Shown: positions 54,297 through 64,000 of the stretch, piece after piece
Position numbering within the stretch: position 1 is the first letter of the stretch
Layout: the number at the start of each line of letters is the position of its first letter
Assembly (NCBI GenBank): GCA_037976565.1
Contig: CP137667.1
Span: 31,424,459-31,488,458, forward strand
Origin: Mesocentrotus franciscanus
Lineage: Eukaryota; Echinodermata; Echinoidea; Camarodonta; Strongylocentrotidae
Direction of reading: 5' to 3'
Length of the DNA: 64,000 nt
The notes under the pieces: model-generated
Seen by the model: only the letters and a program-made list of their open reading frames with translations
Databases searched by the model: none
What the model was told of the DNA's origin: nothing
Position numbers and translations under genes: made by a program

Positions 54297-55583
54297 TCAG
54301 TCCTTGGGATTCTGAAAATACGAGGCAATTGACCGTGTTGGGGAGGGTCTGTCAAATTGTAGTTCAAGACGTAAATTACCACTTTTAATCAGATTTAAAT
54401 GACATCCGTCTGACACATCCGGGGTAAGGTCAAAAGCGAATAAAGTGAACCCTTTAGGATATTCCTCTCTATTTATATCCAGGCCTTTGTCCGCGAAAAG
54501 ACGATTTGTACCCATGAATAAAGAATTGTAAGCGTGTATATAATGCTGACCCGCTCCCTCTCCAAAGCAAGGTCGTAAAGGGCGCATGGGCACCGTTTCT
54601 CCGTCGATCGTCACCGATATATAGTTGATATTCAGATGTTTAAAGTTGTAGGGGTTTTTGGCATAACTACCGTTGTAGGCGTCGTTGTCAGTTAACCCTA
54701 TGATGATACGGTTCGGTAGTTGGCCTAAAAATAGGTTGTCTCGGTTGATGGACATGTTTCCAGTAGGGATTGAGAAAGAGCGTACATCCACTTTGTTGAG
54801 TGGATATTTGGCAGTTGTTTTCTCCAACGCCTTGGCATGGCCAATCATGATGGAAGGGCTCGTCTTGACTCTGCGAACAAAGAGGGCAGCAGATTCAATC
54901 TTTACTTTGTAGTCCGCGTTTGCTTTTGAAGAAAGAAGACAAAATGCGTCTTTACTACGATTCAGCTTGATTTTCAAATCCACCCCCGGTAATAATAATC
55001 TTTCTTGAAAGAACACGTCCGCGTAGATGGGTCCCAGCATAGAAAGAAGTCTGCTCTCAGCGATGAATCCGTGTCTTTTTACGAGTCCTTGATTCCCGTG
55101 CTCTCCTTGCAATAAAGGATTTACCACCTCCATTTTCCCCGCTTCATCCTTGTAATACAGCTGTTGCGTAAGCTGCGAGTCTTTGGTCTCCTTGCTGTAG
55201 TGTAATAACGTCTCCATTAATGCCCTATAAGGGTATGTATTGGAGGGTTGTGATACCAGTTTTTCATTCAACATGACATCCACCTGACTAAAAAGTGAAG
55301 GGAGGAAGAGATTCACGGGTGCGACGGGGTCATCGGCGTTGAGAGGCGTATTGTCTGCATTCAATACTCTGACAGAAACTTGTAGCATGGTTTGTGAAAG
55401 ATCGACATACTCTTCGGCCGTTCCAGCGACGTTAAATTCAATTGGTCCTGCATCGGTTATATTACTGACGGGGTGATATTCTACAAAGGGTCCTTTGGTA
55501 ATACTAAGTTGAGTGTGTGGTACCGTGAACAAATCAAGTTCAGATTTACAACAAGCGTCGCTTTTTTCATGTAAAAGAGACAT
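54297..55583 (-). CDS. Polinton major capsid protein (double jelly-roll)
   Basis: 428 codons. The N-terminus SELDLFTVPHTQLSITKG and GPFVEYHPVSNITDAGPIEF are the hallmark of the Polinton/adintovirus hexon-like capsid protein, and the middle (LFLPSLFSQVDVMLN) fits the first jelly roll. The length is normal except at the C-terminus. A one-base loss in a C/G run near 54,340-54,348 replaces the last ~30 residues; the inverted copy has the additional base and the usual IDRSRN ending. The gene starts ATG at 55,583, 28 bp from the stop of the upstream pX/pVI-like gene, so the leftward set looks like a tight array. Confidence 0.93.
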   Translation of the reverse strand: MSLLHEKSDACCKSELDLFTVPHTQLSITKGPFVEYHPVSNITDAGPIEFNVAGTAEEYVDLSQTMLQVSVRVLNADNTPLNADDPVAPVNLFLPSLFSQVDVMLNEKLVSQPSNTYPYRALMETLLHYSKETKDSQLTQQLYYKDEAGKMEVVNPLLQGEHGNQGLVKRHGFIAESRLLSMLGPIYADVFFQERLLLPGVDLKIKLNRSKDAFCLLSSKANADYKVKIESAALFVRRVKTSPSIMIGHAKALEKTTAKYPLNKVDVRSFSIPTGNMSINRDNLFLGQLPNRIIIGLTDNDAYNGSYAKNPYNFKHLNINYISVTIDGETVPMRPLRPCFGEGAGQHYIHAYNSLFMGTNRLFADKGLDINREEYPKGFTLFAFDLTPDVSDGCHLNLIKSGNLRLELQFDRPSPTRSIASYFQNPKD

Positions 55584-55610
55584 GTTTATACAGTTTAACT
55601 CAAATCGTTA

Positions 55611-56072
55611 TTAATCGAAAATATCTTCCACGCGAGGTCTTTTCGTACGCCGGCCTTTAGCTTTAATGACACGTTTTCTACCCCGCGACCGCTTTTTAAC
55701 ATCTCTCACGAGTAGAAAGCGAGCACCTCCGCTTTGTTTCGCTTTTGACGTCATTTTCTTCCGCACACCTCCAATAGCTTTACCCGCCAAACGTTTTCCA
55801 GCTCTCTTGACATTTCTCTTAGCCGCAGATTTCAACGATTGACCGCTGAGGGTGTCTTGCATAATATTGACACCCGTCGACATGGCTTCCTTTCCCAAGG
55901 CGACGGCCCCTTTCTTGAGTAAAGGTGTAGCTGCACGAAATAATCCCTTGACCAGGCTCCCTAGACCGTGTCCACGTTGCATAGCGGCTCCTCTGAATAC
56001 GGGTAGACCACGCCCCGTCTGGTTATGGAACACGTGACTACGGAGTACACGGTTCGTTGCGTAAGGGTACAT
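55611..56072 (-). CDS. Basic virion protein (pX/pVI-like)
   Basis: 153 residues, Arg/Lys-rich. The Gly-rich start (GRGLPVFRGAAMQRGHG) is followed by an amphipathic helix (GLFRAATPLLKKGAVALGKE), then a nuclear-localisation-like tail (KRSRGRKRVIKAKGRRTKRP). In Polintons and adintoviruses a protein of this type sits between penton and capsid genes and is compared with adenovirus core or cement proteins. The frame is intact here; the inverted copy has a one-base loss in the GGGG run that alters its tail. It starts 9 bp after the stop of the penton gene. Confidence 0.8.
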   Translation of the reverse strand: MYPYATNRVLRSHVFHNQTGRGLPVFRGAAMQRGHGLGSLVKGLFRAATPLLKKGAVALGKEAMSTGVNIMQDTLSGQSLKSAAKRNVKRAGKRLAGKAIGGVRKKMTSKAKQSGGARFLLVRDVKKRSRGRKRVIKAKGRRTKRPRVEDIFD

Positions 56073-56080
56073 ACTTTTAT

Positions 56081-56846
56081 TTAGGATAATCGCGAAGAGC
56101 GTTCTCGAAAATGTAACGTAACTATCACTTTCCCACGTTCAAATGGTACTACCTCGCCCGTTTCATTCGTTATTATAATGTCGATTGTTTCAAAGTTGAA
56201 CAATTTAAGGGGGACATAATGGGGTGCTATATAAGTATTGACTATGTTTTCTTGCCGGGCCCTTGGCATGACGGCGATCGTCCTCAACAAAGGAACGGCA
56301 GCATCTCCCACGTGTTGAAACTGTAAAATGTCTGAATACACGTAGAAGGAATGAAAGTACATGTGTACATCTACCGGAGATGGACTTTCTGTCGATTGCG
56401 TAAGATTACACTCTTCAAAAAGCCTAACATCCTCGCTAAACTACAAGGTATGACTATTCCTATGTCGGGGTCCAGTTGTATAGCGCATTTTCTGGAGGCG
56501 TCGATGTAAGTAAAGTTCACTTTCTGACGCGTTTCGGAGTCCAAAGCAGCGTTGATAGCATGGATCAAATCAGATCCATTCATATAATATCCCTCTTGTA
56601 CTATTATCTGACGTAAGAGAGGAACACCATCCGTAACCGTATCACGGTCATAGACATGTAATGTGTTGTTTCCTTTTCTTACATTGTACCACGTACACTG
56701 AAATTGTATTTCTGATAATCCTACTTCGTAATCGTCGTTTAATGACAATGGCGCGTGTAATTTTGTAGTGTATTTACACGTCTTGTTACCGGATAGTACA
56801 ACGTACTACTGTTGGAAGGCAAACTGACATAAAAGTGAGAGGCCAT
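56081..56846 (-). pseudogene. Polinton penton (vertex) protein, frameshifted
   Basis: Single jelly-roll minor capsid protein that forms capsid vertices. The start MASHFYVSLPSN is at 56,846. A one-base problem near 56,790 shifts to the frame of 56,748-56,371 (DDYEVGLSEIQFQCTWYN). A further change near 56,365-56,375 leads to 56,362-56,081, which holds the family's characteristic FYVYSDILQFQHVGD and PLLRTIAV segment. The remaining sequence is well conserved. Gene order (integrase, penton, pX/pVI-like, capsid, protease) is standard. The inverted copy is 60,852-61,616. Confidence 0.85.
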
Positions 56847-56879
56847 GGTGAAACACCTTTTAACATGCCGGACCTGACG

Positions 56880-58015
56880 TACAGTGAGCTACACTTTACC
56901 GTGAATGCTGGTTTTAACGTTTATCCACCCTCTCGACCCAACTGTCAAATTCTTTTCCATACCCTTTCCAACGGACAAAATACTGTTTCCTTTTATTCCG
57001 TACACGCGTTCGTATTACTTTCTCCACGAGATACCTGTCTTCCTTTGCTTTCTTCACCGTTTGAAGTTCAGTTTCGTAGAACGTACCGCGTAATTGTTCC
57101 CGTTATAATCTTTTATTTTATAGACCGGTGGTTTTCTTTTAACACGCGCGATAGTGAATATTTCTACGGACCAGTTGGCTTCATACCCCTTTTCAAACCT
57201 CATCTTCACTTTGCTCACACGCACTTGATCCCCCACTTGAAACTTGAAAGAAATCGGCTTAACGGTTTTCTTTGTAATACCCTCTTTTCTTTCTCCATAC
57301 AATGCATTCAAAGCACGATGCTGATTCTCAATGGTGACTTCAGAGGGTTTCATACCTATGCTGGAATGTATTGTAGCGTTGTATCCCTTCAACAGGTCTT
57401 TCAAAATAGCGATGTATTTGTATGTATTATGATATGTAAAGTATTTTGCCATACGTGCACGCAAGGTGCGATGAAATCTCTCTATACAAAAACCTTTCAT
57501 CTCGTTCTCCGTTGTGAAAAAGTGTATGTCGTGTGTTTTGAGGCATTTTTGAAAATCCTTGTTGATAAACTCACTCCCTTTGTCCGTATGCAAAGATAAT
57601 GGGACCCTTCCCTTTTGTAATATGCTCTCAAAGGCTTTGACCACGTCCTTTGATAGTTTACTCTTGAGGGGGACCGCCCACGCGTATTTCGATAACACGT
57701 CGATACAGGTCAAGAGATAGCGGTACCCTCCATTGAATTGTTTCAAGTTCTGTACATCCACTAAATCTGCTTGCCAATTCTCATCTATCCCACGCACCCT
57801 CACTTTATTACGTTTGAAAGATTTCCTGACTGGTTTATGCAATGTATAAGCGTCTTGTTTCATCAGCCAGTTTTTAACCCGCTGACTACTCGTATTTTCA
57901 AATCCTTCTTCTCTCACGGCTCTCACCAAGTTCGAACACCTCCAAATCCTGCATAATGTCCAGGATTATAATAAATCGCTTTTAACGTTTGTTCAAGCAT
58001 TTTCAACTCTTTCAT
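56880..58015 (-). pseudogene. Polinton integrase (RVE, DDE) with C-terminal chromodomain, frameshifted
   Basis: Retroviral-type integrase that inserts the element. The ATG at 58,015 (MKELKML) is followed by a one-base loss near 57,930 (GTTCGAAC; the inverted copy has GTTCGGAAC). The frame 57,929-57,054 then gives the whole catalytic core: first Asp in WQADLVDV, second in LHTDKGSEF, and the Glu in FCIERFHRT. After a second frameshift near 57,050 a chromodomain (VEKVIRTR ... YFVRWKGYG ... FDSWV) runs to about 56,890. Polinton integrases normally end with this domain, thought to steer integration to certain chromatin. The second frameshift occurs in both copies. Confidence 0.9.
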
Positions 58016-58216
58016 CCTCACGTCTCTACCTACGGTAACAACACTGAAACTCTCACCCTCTCTCACGTTCCTTAAATAATGCGTACGCAAAGTATAATCC
58101 ACAACACATTGCGTTTTCTTTATTTTTTATTTTTTATTATTTATTCATCGCTACAGCACAGCACCACTTCAAACATGATTGGGTATAGAGTGAATAACAC
58201 GTTATGGATCACAAAT

Positions 58217-59135
58217 TTACGGACTGATTCTATTTACATCTTTGGAACACATATACAACATGACATACAATGCTCTAGGGTTTATCAACAATTGCATCAG
58301 TCCGACGGTCGTCTTACGTGGTATCCAAGGTATTTCGTAGGTAGAGAGTTTGGTTATAAAAATAAAAAGCAGTTCCTTCTTACGGAGGGATGAAAGTGAC
58401 GCCATCTCATACACTCGCGTGAAATAACAAAGAGTGACCAAAGCCCTGTGCACTATGTTGGGATGGTTTTTTTGTTCGATGCTATTTTCAAGTAGTACTT
58501 CAACGAACGAATGTAGGTTGTCTTCCTCGTTTAAACGGGTGACCGTAAGTTCTTCAAAGTCTTTCAATTTCAACACCTCCTGACACAGCCGTAAAATTCG
58601 CGTCAACTCCGTACCGGTACTCCCTGGACATAATTTTCGCACGGTTGTCACGATCAAGGCTTCTACTAAGGACAAGTCAGCGGTGGAAGTCCCGAATCGA
58701 CGTCCATTGCCCTGTAAACGACCGCCACGGCTGCTTCTATCCTCCACGTGTTTCCCGATGGCTTGACGTCTCGCCTCCAACTCCTCCAGTGTCTCTCCTT
58801 TCAAGATGAATTTCAGGTATTCCAGGTAGAACCTGCAATCGACGAGCAGTGGTTTCATCCATAACACCCTGGCTACGTGAGGGTAGAAACGTTCCACCTT
58901 TTGTGGGTCGAGGTAGTTGACAGTCTGGTGTACTATCAGTTGTGGATCTTCCTTGAAATCGGGTAACTGGTTTGACGGATCGTCTGGCTGGTTTTACACT
59001 CCTTAACGTTTCAACTATCGTCAGGTACTCCGTTAACATCAACAGGTCTACTTTTTCGACCGTTGTCTGCATGTCACGGCACCATTCGTTGTCAGTGTCC
59101 ATTCCGTTGATCATGATAGTGACGGTGATGTACAA
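58217..59135 (-). pseudogene. Polinton gene of unknown function at the right end, frameshifted
   Basis: Two overlapping minus-strand frames (59,135-58,737 and 58,897-58,217) appear to be one gene starting just inside the right terminal repeat. The first part has a helix (VEKVDLLMLTEYLTIVETL) and an Arg/Ser/Pro-rich stretch. The second is helical, with PHVARVLWMKPLLVDCRFY and LIVTTVRKLCPGSTGTEL. The break is near 58,740-58,890. I do not recognise the family. It is the only Polinton gene not included in the inverted duplication. It faces the PC4-like gene across the element, each next to its terminus. Confidence 0.55.
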
Positions 59136-59142
59136 TTGAATA

Positions 59143-59670
59143 TACTATTTTCTTTTGGACACGTCCGCGGTATTTTATACATTTTTTTAGCGTGCCTATT
59201 TCGGTACCGTGACGTTTGGTTTCTATATTTAATGGATGATGCGTTCTCTTTTATTCAGACTATGACATCATGTTTATCCCGTACGCGTCTCTACATGCCC
59301 TTCCACCCTTGCGTCATACCGCACGCGTCTCTACATGCCCTTCCACCCTTGCGTCATGCCTTCCCAGGTTCCACCCCACTGTAAAACACGAGACAACCCC
59401 TCGTCGTACACTACGTCACTGCGTGACGTCATGCAAGCCTACAACCTCCTCGTTATTCATTTACTATTTTCTATTTTCCTCGATCCATCTCTATCGACCC
59501 CCTCTTTCATCTCATCGATCCATACTTTATATTTCATCGTCCATATTCATGGATACAATTTTATCGATCCCTATTTTGGGACTATATGTTTTGGGACTAT
59601 TTTGGGACTATAGGTTTTGGGACTATTTTGGGACTATAAGTTTTGGGACTATACGTACATACATACTACT
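59143..59670 (-). repeat. Polinton right terminal inverted repeat
   Basis: Reverse complement of 29,505-30,024, with a few indels. The outer end has the same TTTTGGGACTATA tandem units and stops at CATACTACT (59,670). The base right after it (59,671) begins the inverted duplication, not a target duplication. ORFs read through it are shadows. Confidence 0.93.
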
Positions 59671-59679
59671 GACGTGAGG

Positions 59680-60784
59680 ATGAAAGAGTTGAAAATGCTT
59701 GAACAAACGTTAAAAGCGATTTATTATAATCCTGGACATTATGCAGGATTTGGAGGTGTTCGGAACTTGGTGAGAGCCGTGAGAGAAGAAGGATTTGAAA
59801 ATACGAGTAGTCAGCGGGTTAAAAACTGGCTGATGAAACAAGACGCTTATACATTGCATAAACCAGTCAGGAAATCTTTCAAACGTAATAAAGTGAGGGT
59901 GCGTGGGATAGATGAGAATTGGCAAGCAGATTTAGTGGATGTACAGAACTTGAAACAATTCAATGGAGGGTACCGCTATCTCTTGACCTGTATCGACGTG
60001 TTATCGAAATACGCGTGGGCGGTCCCCCTCAAGAGTAAACTATCAAAGGACGTGGTCAAAGCCTTTGAGAGCATATTACAAAGGGAAGGGTCCCATTATC
60101 TTTGCATACGGACAAAGGGAGTGAGTTTATCAACAAGGATTTTCAAAAATGCCTCAAAACACACGACATACACTTTTTCACAACGGAGAACGAGATGAAA
60201 GGTTTTTGTATAGAGAGATTTCATCGCACCTTGCGTGCACGTATGGCAAAATACTTTACATATCATAATACATACAAATACATCGCTATTTTGAAAGACC
60301 TGTTGAAGGGATACAACGCTACAATACATTCCAGCATAGGTATGAAACCCTCTGAAGTCACCATTGAGAATCAGCATCGTGCTTTGAATGCATTGTATGG
60401 AGAAAGAAAAGAGGGTATTACAAAGAAAACCGTTAAGCCGATTTCTTTCAAGTTTCAAGTGGGGGATCAAGTGCGTGTGAGCAAAGTGAAGAGGAGGTTT
60501 GAAAAGGGGTATGAAGCCAACTGGTCCGTAGAAATATTCACTATCGCGGCGCGTGTTAAAAGAAAACCACCGGTCTATAAAATAAAAGATTATAACGGGA
60601 ACAATTACGCGGTACGTTCTACGAAACTGAACTTCAAACGGTGAAGAAAGCAAAGGAAGACAGGTATCTCGTGGAGAAAGTAATACGAACGCGTGTACGG
60701 AATAAAAGGAAACAGTATTTTGTCCGTTGGAAAGGGTATGGAAAAGAATTTGACAGTTGGGTCGAGAGGGTGGATAAACGTTAA
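59680..60784 (+). pseudogene. Polinton integrase, second copy, frameshifted
   Basis: Same protein as at 58,015-56,880. Here the N-terminal junction (GTTCGGAAC) is in frame, so the start ATG at 59,680 reads through to the first catalytic Asp region. An A lost from the run at ~60,080-60,085 then splits the core, and the second Asp and Glu continue in the frame ending 60,644. A 3-base insertion (GCG near 60,548) and a substitution near 60,492 are further differences. The chromodomain follows in another frame (about 60,645-60,784), as in the first copy. Confidence 0.9.
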
Positions 60785-60851
60785 AACCAGCATTCACGGT
60801 AAAGTGTAGCTCACTGTACGTCAGGTCCGGCATGTTAAAAGGTGTTTCACC

Positions 60852-61616
60852 ATGGCCTCTCACTTTTATGTCAGTTTGCCTTCCAACAGTAGTACGTTGT
60901 ACTATCCCGTAACAAGACGTGTAAATACACTACAAAATTACACGCGCCATTGTCATTAAACGACGATTACGAAGTAGGATTATCAGAAATACAATTTCAG
61001 TGTACGTGGTACAATGTAAGAAAAGGAAACAACACATTACATGTCTATGACCGTGATACGGTTACGGATGGTGTTCCTCTCTTACGTCAGATAATAGTAC
61101 AAGAGGGATATTATATGAATGGATCTGATTTGATCCATGCTATCAACGCTGCTTTGGACTCCAAACGCGTCAGAAAGTGAACTTTACTTACATCGACGCC
61201 TCCAGAAAATGCGCTATACAACTGGACCCCGACATAGGAATAGTCATACCTTGTAGTTTAGCGAGGATGTTAGGCTTTTTGAAGAGTGTAATCTTACGCA
61301 ATCGACAGAAAGTCCATCTCCGGTAGATGTACACATGTACTTTCATTCCTTCTACGTGTATTCAGACATTTTACAGTTTCAACACGTGGGAGATGCTGCC
61401 GTTCCTTTGTTGAGGACGATCGCCGTCATGCCAAGGGCCCGGCAAGAAAACATAGTCAATACTTATATAGCACCCCATTATGTCCCCCTTAAATTGTTCA
61501 ACTTTGAAACAATCGACATTATAATAACGAATGAAACGGGCGAGGTAGTACCATTTGAACGTGGGAAAGTGATAGTTACGTTACATTTTCGAGAACGCTC
61601 TTCGCGATTATCCTAA
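60852..61616 (+). pseudogene. Polinton penton, second copy, frameshifted
   Basis: Start MASHFYV at 60,852. The first break near 60,905 occurs in both copies, though the bases differ slightly. An additional one-base loss in this copy near 61,168 (TCCAAACG against TCCGAAACG) truncates the frame 60,950-61,180. The C-terminal frame 61,335-61,616 is identical to that of the first copy. Confidence 0.85.
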
Positions 61617-61624
61617 ATAAAAGT

Positions 61625-62101
61625 ATGTACCCTTACGCAACGAACCGTGTACTCCGTAGTCACGTGTTCCATAACCAGACGGGGCGTGGTCTACCCGTAT
61701 TCAGAGGAGCCGCTATGCAACGTGGACACGGTCTAGGGAGCCTGGTCAAGGGATTATTTCGTGCAGCTACACCTTTACTCAAGAAAGGGGCCGTCGCCTT
61801 GGGAAAGGAAGCCATGTCGACGGGTGTCAATATTATGCAAGACACCCTCAGCGGTCAATCGTTGAAATCTGCGGCTAAGAGAAATGTCAAGAGAGCTGGA
61901 AAACGTTTGGCGGGTAAAGCTATTGGAGGTGTGCGGAAGAAAATGACGTCAAAAGCGAAACAAAGCGGAGGTGCTCGCTTTCTACTCGTGAGAGATGTTA
62001 AAAAGCGGTCGCGGGTAGAAAACGTGTCATTAAAGCTAAAGGCCGGCGTACGAAAAGACCTCGCGTGGAAGATATTTTCGATTAATAACGATTTGAGTTA
62101 A
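61625..62101 (+). pseudogene. pX/pVI-like basic virion protein, second copy
   Basis: Identical to the copy at 56,072-55,611 up to residue ~130, where one G is missing from a GGGG run (~62,013). The last ~28 codons are therefore in a different frame and the native Arg-rich tail is lost. Confidence 0.85.
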
Positions 62102-62112
62102 ACTGTATAAAC

Positions 62113-63445
62113 ATGTCTCTTTTACATGAAAAAAGCGACGCTTGTTGTAAATCTGAACTTGATTTGTTCACGGTACCACACACTCAACTTAGTATTACCA
62201 AAGGACCCTTTGTAGAATATCACCCCGTCAGTAATATAACCGATGCAGGACCAATTGAATTTAACGTCGCTGGAACGGCCGAAGAGTATGTCGATCTTTC
62301 ACAAACCATGCTACAAGTTTCTGTCAGAGTATTGAATGCAGACAATACGCCTCTCAACGCCGATGACCCCGTCGCACCCGTGAATCTCTTCCTCCCTTCA
62401 CTTTTTAGTCAGGTGGATGTCATGTTGAATGAAAAACTGGTATCACAACCCTCCAATACATACCCTTATAGGGCATTAATGGAGACGTTATTACACTACA
62501 GCAAGGAGACCAAAGACTCGCAGCTTACGCAACAGCTGTATTACAAGGATGAAGCGGGAAAATGGAGGTGGTAAATCCTTTATTGCAAGGAGAGCACGGG
62601 AATCAAGGACTCGTAAAAAGACACGGATTCATCGCTGAGAGCAGACTTCTTTCTATGCTGGGACCCATCTACGCGGACGTGTTCTTTCAAGAAAGATTAT
62701 TATTACCGGGGGTGGATTTGAAAATCAAGCTGAATCGTAGTAAAGACGCATTTTGTCTTCTTTCTTCAAAAGCAAACGCGGACTACAAAGTAAAGATTGA
62801 ATCTGCTGCCCTCTTTGTTCGCAGAGTCAAGACGAGCCCTTCCATCATGATTGGCCATGCCAAGGCGTTGGAGAAAACAACTGCCAAATATCCACTCAAC
62901 AAAGTGGATGTACGCTCTTTCTCAATCCCTACTGGAAACATGTCCATCAACCGAGACAACCTATTTTTAGGCCAACTACCGAACCGTATCATCATAGGGT
63001 TAACTGACAACGACGCCTACAACGGTAGTTATGCCAAAAACCCCTACAACTTTAAACATCTGAATATCAACTATATATCGGTGACGATCGACGGAGAAAC
63101 GGTGCCCATGCGCCCTTTACGACCTTGCTTTGGAGAGGAGCGGGTCAGCATTATATACACGCTTACAATTCTTTATTCATGGGTACAAATCGTCTTTTCG
63201 CGGACAAAGGCCTGGATATAAATAGAGAGGAATATCCTAAAGGGTTCACTTTATTCGCTTTTGACCTTACCCCGGATGTGTCAGACGGATGTCATTTAAA
63301 TCTGATTAAAAGTGGTAATTTACGTCTTGAACTACAATTTGACAGACCCCTCCCCAACACGGTCAATTGCCTCGTATTTTCAGAATCCCAAGGACTGATC
63401 CAGATCGATAGAAGCCGCAATCTCATTTATGATTATCAGGGTTGA
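62113..63445 (+). pseudogene. Major capsid protein, second copy, frameshifted
   Basis: Same start and N-terminus as the copy at 55,583. Two single-base losses in G runs (near 62,560 and 63,136) split it into three frames (62,113-62,574, 62,562-63,221, 63,125-63,445). Its C-terminal frame, unlike that of the first copy, keeps the usual capsid ending with IDRSRNLIYDY. Each copy thus preserves a part that the other has lost. Confidence 0.9.
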
Positions 63446-63977
63446 GAAACAGTAGGATGGATACTTCACAAATTCAACACGTGCTCGTGAACCACCCATC
63501 CACGAAAGACCAGTTTAGAGGTGTTTTCGCCTTGGACCAACTTCCACGTAGGGGTAATGACAATATTGGATGTTACGTCGTGAATACAGACCCAAGCACC
63601 AGCCCCGGTACCCACTGGGTAGCGTTATATTTCAACGACGGAAGGGGACTTTTTTTGACTCGTACGGAAACGCCCCTTTGTATTATGACAGGAAGCTTTA
63701 TAGTTTTATGATGGGAAAATCTATAACAATGGACTATAATGAAAAGAGACTTCAAGGAACCCTTTCTTCCGTGTGTGGACAATATTGTATATTTTATCTC
63801 ATTGGTCGTTGTAAAGGGTATACGACGCGGGGTATTTTAAAGGGGTTTGGGAAAGATTACAGTAGGAACGATGTGAAAATAAATGATTGGTTTAACAGTA
63901 AACATAATACAGCGTTGCCCGTTCTTGATATTAATTTCACTCTTCGGCAAATTGCACGAAGTATCGATGAATTGTAA
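63442..63977 (+). pseudogene. Cysteine protease, second copy, frameshifted
   Basis: Two frames, 63,442-63,711 and 63,570-63,977, with the same catalytic His, Asp and Cys segments as 54,253-53,718 and the same break at the GGGGACTTTTTTTG stretch (~63,644-63,657). The last codon is 23 bp from the window end. Confidence 0.88.
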
Positions 63978-64000
63978 ATAATCCGCTCGCCTATCCTACA

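Larger units (their letters stand above)
53695..58024 (-). repeat. Inverted duplication, left arm (integrase to protease)
   Basis: Near-identical reverse complement of 59,671-64,000. Both arms are 4,330 bp, with compensating small indels. The arm ends at 58,024, 5' of the integrase start. It probably extends left of 53,695, but the window ends. Confidence 0.95.
29505..59670. mobile_element. Polinton/Maverick (endogenous adintovirus-like) element with nested insertions
   Basis: Terminal inverted repeats of ~520 bp start AGTAGTATG at the left and end CATACTACT at the right, in line with the AG...CT-type ends of Polintons. Inside are the diagnostic genes: protein-primed DNA polymerase B, RVE-type integrase with chromodomain, FtsK/A32-type packaging ATPase, adenovirus-type cysteine protease, double jelly-roll major capsid protein and penton. 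The 30,166-bp span falls to ~17 kb when the 11.36-kb and 1.9-kb insertions are removed. The expected 6-bp target duplication is not seen (GGGGCC left, GACGTG right), because the right end runs straight into an inverted copy of internal Polinton sequence. Most genes carry one or more single-base frameshifts. Confidence 0.95.
59671..64000 (+). repeat. Inverted duplication, right arm (partial second Polinton copy)
   Basis: Copies 58,024-53,695 in reverse orientation, from 5 bp before the GAGGATGAAAG integrase leader to the window end. Differences seen by eye are about a dozen, mostly one-base indels in short homopolymers. It continues beyond the window. Confidence 0.95.

Noticed and set aside
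56835..57599. A 254-codon plus-strand ORF opposite the integrase (and its mirror 60,863-60,096)
   Set aside because: It is the antisense shadow of the integrase; no domain of its own and low-complexity Phe/Ser-rich composition.

Overview
The window looks like repeat-rich nuclear DNA of a marine deuterostome, most likely a sea urchin or another echinoderm. The strongest clue is a split NLR immune-receptor gene on the minus strand (about 13.1-18.2 kb). Its first exon encodes a short hydrophobic leader ending in a 2A ribosome-skipping motif (GDVETNPGP), followed by a Death-domain exon and a NACHT exon. This leader plus Death plus NACHT layout is known from purple sea urchin NLRs. The dense load of Polinton, DIRS, Gypsy, LINE, hAT and fold-back elements fits the same host group. 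No bacterial genes, rRNA genes or CRISPR arrays were seen.

Layout. 0-1.25 kb: 3' end of a non-LTR retrotransposon. 1.4-2.2 kb: ~222-bp tandem repeat. 4.0-7.9 kb: decayed DIRS-like retroelement (minus strand) with a tyrosine recombinase. 7.9-8.6 kb: Ty3/Gypsy RT-RNase H fragment. 9.1-10.5 kb: tandem repeats, fold-back palindromes and a microsatellite. 13.1-18.2 kb: the NLR gene, with transposons in both introns. 20-29.5 kb: tandem repeats with built-in hairpins, a hAT element with an intact 8-bp target duplication, and several fold-back elements.

29,505-59,670: a Polinton/Maverick (endogenous adintovirus-like element) with ~520-bp terminal inverted repeats. Left to right it carries a PC4-like ssDNA-binding gene, a protein-primed DNA polymerase B, a packaging ATPase and two small genes rightward. 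Then, leftward from the right end, come a gene of unknown function, a chromodomain integrase, penton, a basic pX/pVI-like protein, the major capsid protein and an adenovirus-type cysteine protease. The two gene sets converge on a tandem repeat at ~52.65-53.0 kb. The element is inflated to 30 kb by an 11.36-kb transposon (31,777-43,135, itself full of nested insertions) and by a 1.9-kb transposon that splits the polymerase gene. Without these it is ~17 kb, normal for the family.

59,671-64,000: immediately after the Polinton's right terminus, an inverted, near-identical copy of 53,695-58,024 (integrase to protease) runs to the window edge. The two copies differ mainly by single-base indels in homopolymers, and the damage is partly complementary. 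The junction is either a real fold-back or one-ended integration event, or an assembly artefact.

A second theme is a set of four non-autonomous-looking elements (16,485-16,964; 26,544-27,001; 31,777-43,135; 46,679-48,586). Each has terminal inverted repeats, an apparent 2-bp target duplication and an interior packed with one element-specific short palindromic word. They may be members of one transposon group.
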